Shown here: positions 8,353 through 13,956 of the stretch, piece after piece | Layout of the letters: the number at the start of each line of letters is the position of its first letter | Numbering within the stretch: position 1 is the stretch's first letter | Assembly (NCBI GenBank): GCA_028565635.1 | Contig: JAOXYB010035151.1 | Span: 1-13,956, forward strand | Origin: Phoronis ovalis | Lineage: Eukaryota > Phoronida > Phoronidae | Reading direction: 5' to 3' | Length of the DNA stretch: 13,956 nucleotides | Translations under genes and position numbers: made by a program | Notes under the pieces: generated by a model | What the model was told of the DNA's origin: nothing | Database searches by the model: none | What the model saw: only the letters and a program-made list of their open reading frames with translations

Positions 8353-8693
8353 CATTGGTTACCTTTTAATATGGCATGGGTACGGTTCTTTAAGCCTAGG
8401 CAAGAAAGAGATCAGCTGTAAATATACATCATGACTCTAATTTTTTATAGAAACCAGTGCATGTACACAGTAACTCATAAAACAAATAACATAGTACTAA
8501 AATATACTCCATCCTATATAATCAGTTTTTGTGATTTTTTAAACAAAACTTATTGTAAAGAAGCCAGATATATATCTGTAAAATTCGTTGTTTGGATAGT
8601 CCCTGTGTCGTTTTAACAAGAAAAGTTTATTTTATTGTACAAAATACTGTTATTTGTTTCACGAGATACTAAACATACACCATTTTCTTTCAG
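8353..8693 (+). other. Relic-gene intron, part after transposon B
   Basis: AT-rich sequence leading to a good polypyrimidine tract and acceptor (ATTTTCTTTCAG) at 8693. A 61-codon open frame at 8431-8616 has no supporting features. Confidence 0.4.
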
Positions 8694-8912
8694 GAATTAA
8701 AACCATTCTTTCAGACAGACCTTTTAACTACAGGTCTCAACAATTATACTTATCCATGCTTTACAGTACAAACCATAAAAGATACCCTTACCAAAATCGT
8801 CAAAAAGGGTGATCACACCAGTGGCACATCTCTGTCAGCTTGACATACTAAGACTTGCCCCAGGGGCACATTCCACCCAAAATATATCGGAGAACACCCA
8901 CTAGTACTGGAC
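8694..8912 (+). pseudogene. Relic exon 3 with in-frame TGA
   Basis: This 219-nt exon, phase 0 at both ends, has a strong acceptor (TTTTCTTTCAG) and a consensus-like donor GAC|GTAAGC at 8912/8913. It reads ELKPFFQTDLLTTGLNNYTY, then PCFTVQTIKDTLTKIVKKGD, then after TGA (8841-8843) HTKTCPRGTFHPKYIGEHPL up to VLD. The stop could have been CGA. An alternative donor near 8809 would avoid the TGA and shift the phase of the next exon. The protein family is not recognised. Confidence 0.6.
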
Positions 8913-9222
8913 GTAAGCAAACTTTGCATAAGAACATTACTACTGAATGTTTGATTTTATACATTTTGTTATCAAGGTATTTTTGAAAGTGTATAGTAGT
9001 AATGAAATGTTATTAAGTTGAGGATATATTGTTTGTAGTTTTGTTATTGATTAAATGTGATGCAATTAAAGAACATGTTGGTTGAGTAGATTTTTTTTTG
9101 TGTACAATTAGTATTTAATAATGCACATGCACATGCGTAAATGTTTATTCACCAGCAAGTGCTATTGTTGATTTTGTGTAAAAACGAATGATTAAAAAAA
9201 CTGTTGTAATAATACTTTCTAT
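8913..9222 (+). other. Relic-gene intron, nothing recognised
   Basis: AT-rich, no open exon, no shared repeat. A short ATGCAC tandem (9121-9136) is the only local pattern. Confidence 0.4.
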
Positions 9223-9570
9223 ACCTGTCACCTGGGGGTTCAACTAAAATCAGTGGATGGACAAAAACATGCAAAAAGGATTATTTTTAAAAACAAAGCA
9301 TATTAAAGTGCGTTGCAAGGTTAATTTTTTGATCAAATATACGAAAAGGGTACCTTATTTAATTATCTGTATATGTTTAGGGTGATTCATTCACCAAAGT
9401 ATTTTAGTTCCAATACAGCCTTGATAAAAAGGCTATCTAAAATTTCTTTTAGTCATTGAAAAGGGGTCAAAATTTAGAAATGGAAAAAACGCATTAAAGT
9501 TTTGTCAAAAATGCATTCACAAATATGGGTACCAGCTGTTCCAATAAATTAGAACCCCGGGAGCTGTCAT
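9223..9570. mobile_element. Candidate small TIR element V, 330 bp
   Basis: The sequence 9232-9561 begins CTGGGGGTTC and ends GAACCCCGGG, an approximately 10-bp inverted repeat. It is flanked by ACCTGTCAC (9223-9231) and AGCTGTCAT (9562-9570), a 7-of-9 match that may be an eroded 9-bp target duplication. Its right third (about 9470-9560) resembles 10387-10505. Boundaries are tentative. Confidence 0.4.
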
Positions 9571-10100
9571 CAGATGCAGAATAATTCATATTTATCACAG
9601 GCTGTGGTAGATAACTTTGGGTTTCACTTTGTATATTGTTTGTATAGATTTGACCCTAGGAGGCACATCTCACTCAACAATTATCAAATTACATCCAGCA
9701 TCTTATAATATCTGAAGATGAATGACAGTTAAGGTTTTTTTAGTGAAAGGTATGTCTGTAATATTTGCGTAGTGATAACCTGTCACATCCGCATATATTG
9801 CTTCCTAATTGCATTTTTATGATGAACTTCACTACCAGATGTCGCTATTTCATGCGGAAGTTGATTTGTTGATTTTGGCAACAGTGCACGGGGATCACTT
9901 ATGACAGTGATGCAGCTATTTGGTCTGTATCTGTGCCTGTATGTGCACCTAAATGCAATCGATTCTGTTGTATTATATACGATTTAATGTAAAAAGAACA
10001 AAATAATTGACCGCCATTCTGGGTAAGTGTAAATACTGGATACATATATTTCAGAAATGCCAAGGTCAGAGTAAAAACATGTGGGAGATTAGTGTTTTTG
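9571..10100. other. Non-coding stretch containing one copy of a 65-bp dispersed block
   Basis: No exon was supported. Positions 9800-9867 are similar to 13781-13845: both contain a CGCTA core followed by GCGGAAGTTG, which includes a GGAA ETS-type core. The remainder is AT-rich with no recognised content. Confidence 0.4.
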
Positions 10101-10122
10101 TGACGTCATTTGTGTATATAAG
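10101..10122 (+). promoter_or_regulatory. CRE palindrome next to a TATA-like box
   Basis: TGACGTCA (the full CREB/ATF palindrome) at 10101-10108 is followed after 6 bases by TATATAAG at 10115-10122. A start about 30 bases downstream would fall just before the hairpin at 10151-10173. No transcript is known; it could be the promoter of a repeat. Function is inferred from motif identity only. Confidence 0.3.
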
Positions 10123-10150
10123 TAAGAAAATTAGCAAAATTTTAGGGGGT

Positions 10151-10173
10151 GTCACCCGGCGAATGCGGGTGAC
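10151..10173. other. Perfect 8-bp GC-rich stem hairpin
   Basis: GTCACCCG pairs with CGGGTGAC around the loop GCGAATG, in an otherwise AT-rich setting. The position suggests the structured edge of a mobile element. Confidence 0.6.
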
Positions 10174-10386
10174 TTGGATATCTGATATTTATTGGTGAAG
10201 TTAGGCATCTACAACCCGGTTCTACAACGCCAGCTAAGTACAGAAAATTGTAGACACAGCACAGAACCGCGGGGTACAGATTACAGAGCATCATATTGAC
10301 TGCGGATTATTGTACTGAGACTTAGACATTTAACAATATAATAATACGACTAGTACTACAACTAAAATTTCTATTAATCCGTGTAA
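10174..10386. other. Non-coding stretch, nothing recognised
   Basis: Moderately higher GC than the surroundings near 10200-10320, but no tRNA-like cloverleaf, open exon or repeat was found. Confidence 0.35.
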
Positions 10387-10505
10387 AAGGGTCAAACTTT
10401 CAAACAATTAAAGTGGAAAAAATGTATGTAGGGACTTTCTCAAAAATTCATTCACAAACATGGGTACGCCAGTTGTTAATTCTCTTGAGTCGAAACCACA
10501 GGGCT
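10387..10505. repeat. Truncated copy of the right part of element V
   Basis: It shares ordered blocks with 9470-9560: AAAGGGTCAAA-like start, GGAAAAAA, TCAAAAATTCATTCACAAA, ATGGGTAC and CCAGTTGTT. It lies directly upstream of the palindromic segment that holds element W. Similarity was judged by eye. Confidence 0.5.
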
Positions 10506-10512
10506 GGATGAG

Positions 10513-10990
10513 CTTACTATGGCTAATGGCCCGGGGGGCAGTCAATATGAAAGCGAGTAGCCATGTTCCAACATGGCTTTTCAAAAAAGCCCCTAACGAA
10601 GTGAAATTCTGCACAAAATACACCCCTAAGGAAGTGAGTTTTAAAATACACCCCTAACGAAGTGAAACTTCCAAGCAACACCACTAACGAAGCGTCACAC
10701 CTCCAAAAAACCATCCCTTTTTGTTATTTTAGCCAAAAAATAGACCCTAAGTGCATAACATGCATACCCACTTTCATATTGACTACCCCCGAGCTAATGG
10801 CTCACCTGCAGCGGAGCCGTAGTCATAGCCCAGACAGTGTTAAAACTGTTGAAGTTTTTCCAGGAAAAAAAATTGGGGTCTTTTGTGCATGAGGTGAGTC
10901 TTGGAAGAAAATCTTTTGTTGAAAAACTTCAACAGCTTTTAACTATCTGGCCCATCACTATCTGGGCTGCAGGTAAGCCATAGTAGGGTC
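10513..10990. repeat. Foldback (long inverted repeat) interrupted by element W
   Basis: The arm 10798-10860 (TGGCTCACCTGCAGC ... TGTTGAAGTTTTTC) is the imperfect reverse complement of 10921-10980 (GAAAAACTTCAACA ... GCTGCAGGTAAGCCA), with a 60-bp spacer. Reading past element W, the left arm continues at 10513-10524 (CTTACTATGGCT), which matches the continuation of the right arm (AGCCATAGTAG, 10977-10987). So the foldback existed first and W landed inside its left arm. Confidence 0.75.
10522..10801. mobile_element. 262-bp MITE W with perfect 9-bp TSD
   Basis: GCTAATGGC at 10522-10530 and 10793-10801 is a perfect 9-bp target site duplication. The element 10531-10792 begins CCGGGGGGCAGTCAATATGA and the reverse complement of its end begins TCGGGGGTAGTCAATATGAA, giving imperfect terminal inverted repeats of about 22 bp. 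Inside are about four degenerate units of the type CCCCTAACGAAGTGAAA, each about 30 bp, and a 9-bp palindrome AGCCATGTT-CC-AACATGGCT (10559-10578). Open frames on both strands here are shadows of the tandem units. The same TSD length and G-rich ends as Y1 suggest a related family. Confidence 0.85.
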
Positions 10991-11353
10991 ATGTTGCCAG
11001 GACTAGATGGGTTACTACTCAACAAATACTATGTGTTAAGTGCTATATCATAAATATCTTTTTCGATCTATTAAAAACTGTTAAAAATAATGTTTCTTCC
11101 CAATTGAAGTTAGGGCAGAGAAGAACAAAGTGGGAGATATTTTCCTCGTACTATATAATTTACAGATCCCATCTGATGTACAATTTTTCCATCTTGTTTT
11201 GTGAGATTCAAGGGATAACACTCCGGCCCTTGCTTTAAACTTTAAGTGATACCTGATCCTACTTGGGCTACTATTGCCTGCAGTTAAGGCCTGCTGTTGA
11301 AGTTTTTTAATAACTAAAAATAATTTTCTTTTTTGATGTTTACTTTGTTTCAG
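10991..11353. other. Intron-like stretch ending in a splice acceptor
   Basis: It ends in a strong polypyrimidine tract and TTTGTTTCAG at 11353. A 98-codon - strand frame (11081-11377) is open but basic and without recognisable motifs; I do not call it a gene. Confidence 0.4.
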
Positions 11354-11413
11354 TCTCACACTCACAATGGGAAACATATTGGACCTTCAAAATGTCTCTG
11401 TGTTCAATATTAG
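11354..11413 (+). pseudogene. Candidate terminal exon of the relic gene
   Basis: After the acceptor at 11353 the phase-0 frame reads SHTHNGKHIGPSKCLCVQY and ends at TAG 11411-11413. Phase agrees with exon 3 (8912). A different phase would also be open here for 34 codons, so the assignment is tentative. Confidence 0.35.
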
Positions 11414-11582
11414 AACATGTGTTCATCATTCTGTATAAATATGTAATAGCATTTTAGGATACAAAACAGTAGTCTTTATATTGGGTTACCATATGAAGAG
11501 GTCTCTATTTAGTACATCTATTTATAATGAGCACATAGTGTTAAATTATTGAAATATGTTGAATGTGACATTAGATAAATAG

Positions 11583-11603
11583 GTTTATTATTTTTTTTTA
11601 CAG
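11583..11603 (+). promoter_or_regulatory. Polypyrimidine tract and splice acceptor before ALPH copy 2
   Basis: A run of T followed by TACAG ends at 11603, 20 bases before the ATG at 11624. This suggests a spliced 5' non-coding exon upstream. The frame is also open back to the acceptor, so an upstream coding start is not excluded. Confidence 0.5.
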
Positions 11604-11623
11604 TAATACTTTTTACTATTGAC

Positions 11624-12457
11624 ATGGGTGGTCTTTTCAGTCAGAATTGTGAAGAAAATTTAAATACATGTAAAGGAACTACAACTGATGTCAAAACGTT
11701 GGAAAAGACATTCCAGACAAGCAATGTAAAAAAGAGAAAAATTCCTCTTCCAAAAATTGTTCATAAAATTTTGGATGACAGTGTTGTTAAAGGAAAAAGA
11801 GTGTTTGTGGTTGGTGATGTTCATGGGTGTTTGGATGAACTTAAAGTGTTACTGAAAAAAACAGATGCATTAAGAGAGGATACTGTTATTATATTTGTTG
11901 GAGACCTGGTTAACAAAGGCCCTAAAAGTGTTGAAGTTATTCGTTTTGTACAGGAAATAGGAGGATATTCAGTGCGAGGAAATCATGAGGATAATGTTTT
12001 GAGACGGTTATTGGAAATAAGTGAAAATCCAAAATATCAATTGACAAAAAAATACAAGTGGGTTAAAGAAATATCAGACGAGGAAAGAAGTTATTTATCT
12101 GAATTGCCATACACTATATCGATTCCATATTTGAATGTAAAAATTGTACACGCTGGTTTAATCCCGGACAAATGTTTAGCTGATCAAAATGTATCAGACA
12201 TAACAAGAATGCGTAATTTATACAAGGAAGGTGATTCATATGTTGCCGTGGAAACCGCAACTCAAGGTGATGGATGGGGTTTACTATGGAATGGGCCTGA
12301 ACATATATATTTTGGACATGATGCTAAACGTGGGCTGCAGAAGCATGAATATGCTACTGGTCTAGATTCAGGATGTGTTTATGGGAGGCAGTTAACTGGT
12401 GTGTTTATTACAGGGGAACGTGAATTCATACAGGTGGACTCTATTTGTTCCTCTTAG
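11624..12457 (+). CDS. ApaH-like phosphatase (ALPH), copy 2, intact
   Basis: Complete 277-residue single-exon protein of the PPP metallophosphatase superfamily, ApaH-like branch. Motifs in order: GDVHGC at 64-69 (metal ligands Asp65 and His67), GDLVNKGP at 93-100, GNHED at 119-123 (Asn120 metal ligand, His121 general acid), IVHAGL at 174-179 (His176), FGHDAKRGLQ at 230-239 (His232), and TGLDSGCVYGRQLTG at 245-259. NKGP, GLQ and CVYG are ALPH hallmarks. All catalytic residues are present. Known family activities include symmetrical diadenosine-tetraphosphate hydrolysis in bacterial ApaH and mRNA decapping by a trypanosome ALPH; the substrate here is unknown. Residues 1-57 are a lysine-rich extension beginning MGGLFS, which fits an N-myristoylation signal (Gly2, Ser6) and supports this start. 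Ends TAG at 12455-12457. Paralogue of 1-575. Confidence 0.95.
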   Translation: MGGLFSQNCEENLNTCKGTTTDVKTLEKTFQTSNVKKRKIPLPKIVHKILDDSVVKGKRVFVVGDVHGCLDELKVLLKKTDALREDTVIIFVGDLVNKGPKSVEVIRFVQEIGGYSVRGNHEDNVLRRLLEISENPKYQLTKKYKWVKEISDEERSYLSELPYTISIPYLNVKIVHAGLIPDKCLADQNVSDITRMRNLYKEGDSYVAVETATQGDGWGLLWNGPEHIYFGHDAKRGLQKHEYATGLDSGCVYGRQLTGVFITGEREFIQVDSICSS

Positions 12458-12944
12458 GAATAACTTATTTTATTCAATTTTTCCCACAACTAAGGATTTT
12501 ATAAATTTATTAAATGATATATGTATGACAGCAGCATATACTGACATATTACCGTGTTTAAAAATACTCAATTCAGTTATCAAGATTTCTAGAAGCTTTA
12601 TACAAGTTATCTTATTGTTGGGATGCACAATCAATGCAAGTCTTAAAATACCACGCATTACTTTATCATTTTTTTAAAATTTTATTTATTTGAAAGTTAA
12701 TATTTTACAAATTGTTAAGAACTACTATAAATACCTGCCTTAGTTAAAAAAGTTAAATATATCCAAAAATGGGAGTAATGTAAGTATAATTAGCACAATG
12801 ACTTTCAACACACAGATGAGAAATGAGAAAAGCATTTAATTATCCTAACACTAATGAGGAAAAAGTAGGTAATATAGAATAAATTGCTGGCTCCCCAGTG
12901 AATACGACTTATATTGCCAGCAGTGAAAGCCATATTGCTATACT
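12458..12944 (+). other. 3' flank of ALPH copy 2
   Basis: No coding sequence supported; overlapping open frames near 12399-12677 continue out of the phosphatase in another frame. The first clear AATAAA is at 12878-12883, about 420 bases after the stop. The flank is not obviously similar to the flank of copy 1. Confidence 0.5.
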
Positions 12945-13290
12945 GTTATTTAGTCTACTGTCTGTATGACCTTCACAAAAATTGCTGCTATATTAACATA
13001 TTTACTTTATTTTATTACATCTGTATTCCTTTTTACCTTTCTGTTATAGTACATTCCAAGTTTTTTTTTAACGATCTTGAATTTTACAGTGGTTTCCTAA
13101 AACACTATTTAACTGGTTACAAACATACTTTCTCTGTAAGTATTAAACAAAATTATGTAATAACCAAAGTATTAAGCATACAAAAATAAATTAACCAGTT
13201 TGAGAAATAAAATTAAGTTATAAATTAGTTTTTTTCATGTTATGTAATCCTTTTGCTAAATGGTCTCAAAAAGATGACACATTAATTAGA
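12945..13290 (-). repeat. Diverged copy of the merlin 3' UTR region
   Basis: Ordered similarity to 4700-5360: a TGTATTCCTTTTTA block with a following GTACATNCCAA, a TTACAGTNGTT block, GTAAGTATTA.ACAA, then TTTTTCATG...TAATCCTTTTG..AA.T.GTCTCAAAAAGAT. The copy lacks about 280 bp present in the first (roughly 4920-5210). It has the same orientation as the first copy. No merlin coding exon was found after it; the second Y element intervenes at 13310. It supports a duplicated segment rather than a second working gene. Confidence 0.65.
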
Positions 13291-13309
13291 TATATTGGGA
13301 ATATTTTCC

Positions 13310-13743
13310 GGAGGTACTTGACAGAAAAGTTGGTAGGGGTGTGCACCCCAGCGTAAAAAGCCTGACCCTGTGGTAAATAAGGATCACCAAAAATATACTC
13401 TGTCGTAAATGAAAAAACATGAAAAATATACCCCGTCGTCTCCCGAAATAGATACCCTGTGTAAAATTCACTTGTAAATTATATACCCTGTGGTAAATAA
13501 ACATGGAAAACCTTAATTTTTCATACCTGTCGTAAATGTGTTTTCAAGAAATACACCCTGTCGTAAACGAATAGTTTTTGAAAGTCTACCCTGTTGTAAG
13601 TATCCAACAAGAAAAGTATACCCTACGGTAGATAAAACTTTGAGAAGCGTGAAAAACATACCCTGTGGTAAATGCGTGAACTGAAAAAAGGGGGCCTATT
13701 GGGCGGCACATATATAGTGACTTTGAATGGCAGTACCCCCGGG
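13310..13743. mobile_element. Second copy of the Y tandem-unit TIR element (Y2)
   Basis: Same orientation and order of units as 1885-2420. The left end GGAGGTACTTGACAGAAAAG and the reverse complement of the right end GGGGGTACTGCCATTCAAAG form a clear imperfect terminal inverted repeat. Inside are about nine ATACCCTGTGGTAAAT-type units. It lacks about 90 bp of extra CCCTGAC units present in Y1. Flanks GAATATTTTCC and GAATAGTTCC may be an eroded target duplication but are not exact. Confidence 0.75.
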
Positions 13744-13956
13744 GAATAGTTCCAGAGGGGCCACTTCTGTTTGTAACACAGCTTGTAATTCAGTTCTTAT
13801 AACAAAACTCACCAGCAGAAGGCGCTACTGCAAGCGGAAGTTGCTTTTTGCTTCTCTCGACTAGTAAATTACTGGGCCTATTCCTGATCTGATTCGGCAT
13901 GTTTTTCCGACAAGGCACTCCTGTTCACTGGAAATTTTGGTAGATTTGAGCGTCCG
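13744..13956. other. Window end with second copy of the 65-bp dispersed block
   Basis: Positions 13781-13845 resemble 9800-9867, sharing GCGCTA and AGCGGAAGTTG. The rest is less AT-rich than the window average, but no exon with convincing splice sites could be called; a neighbouring feature may begin beyond the edge. Confidence 0.4.

Larger units (their letters stand above)
5592..11413 (+). pseudogene. Unrecognised multi-exon gene relic with three in-frame stops
   Basis: Candidate exons on the + strand are 5592-5679, 6004-6085, 6631-6904, 8694-8912 and 11354-11413. Each is preceded by an AG acceptor and all but the last followed by a GT donor, and the reading phases match at every junction (1, 2, 0, 0). 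Stops interrupt exons 2 (TAA 6081-6083), 3 (TGA 6842-6844) and 4 (TGA 8841-8843), with the frame open on both sides of each. Each stop could derive from CAA or CGA by one C-to-T change. No frameshift is needed over about 240 codons. I do not recognise the protein. The relic has transposon B in its third intron and several small elements in its fourth. The two outer exons (5592-5679 and 11354-11413) are the least certain. No start exon is visible. Confidence 0.55.

Noticed and set aside
10210-10250. GGTTCTAC-type string resembling a tRNA B box
   Set aside because: It does not fit GGTTCGANNCC, and no A box or cloverleaf arms can be placed around it.
10408-10892. Several open frames on both strands around element W
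   Set aside because: They follow the internal tandem units and inverted repeats of a MITE; neither strand has a recognisable protein.
11081-11377. 98-codon - strand open frame
   Set aside because: Long for chance but highly basic, with no motif and no splice or promoter context; it overlaps a + strand splice acceptor. Not called, though a database search could overturn this.
12399-12677. Open frame overlapping the end of ALPH copy 2
   Set aside because: Out-of-frame continuation of the phosphatase coding sequence into its 3' flank.
1-13956. CRISPR arrays, bacterial operons, Shine-Dalgarno sites
   Set aside because: The tandem units are degenerate and unevenly spaced, and the gene structure is eukaryotic.

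Overview
This is AT-rich animal genomic DNA. It shows spliced exons with GT/AG boundaries, long non-coding stretches and many short non-autonomous transposons, and no bacterial operon structure. The merlin-type C-terminus, the metazoan-type ApaH-like phosphatase (ALPH) genes and the repeat content suggest a lophotrochozoan, most likely a bivalve mollusc. That placement is inference, because nothing in the window fixes the species.

Three coding systems can be supported. (1) Two + strand ALPH copies: the 3' two-thirds of one at 1-575, cut by the window edge, and a complete single-exon copy at 11624-12457. The first carries an His-to-Asn change in the catalytic GNHE motif. The second is intact and begins with an N-myristoylation-like MGGLFS. 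(2) The last two coding exons of a merlin (NF2) gene on the - strand (5804-5963 and 5468-5518), ending in the ERM/merlin tail RVAFFEEL. Upstream merlin exons were not found in the window. (3) An unrecognised + strand gene relic at about 5592-11413. Its candidate exons have matching splice phases and no frameshifts, but three of them each hold one in-frame stop. Its first two candidate exons interleave with the two merlin exons on the opposite strand.

Layout: ALPH copy 1 (1-575); dispersed repeats (about 1000-2430) including one complete 9-bp-TSD element; non-coding DNA; an inverted-orientation transposon copy A (3138-4589); merlin 3' UTR (about 4700-5467); merlin exons interleaved with the relic gene (5468-6904); transposon copy B with a perfect 8-bp TSD (7185-8344) inside a relic-gene intron; relic exon 3 (8694-8912); an intron full of nested small elements (9223-10980); relic exon 4 (11354-11413); ALPH copy 2 (11624-12457); a diverged copy of the merlin 3' UTR region (about 12945-13290); and a second copy of the 1.9-kb repeat (13310-13743).

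ALPH, merlin-3'-end-like sequence, ALPH and merlin-3'-end-like sequence alternate along the window. This suggests an old tandem segmental duplication later expanded and rearranged by mobile elements. No functional link between the phosphatases and merlin can be shown from this sequence.
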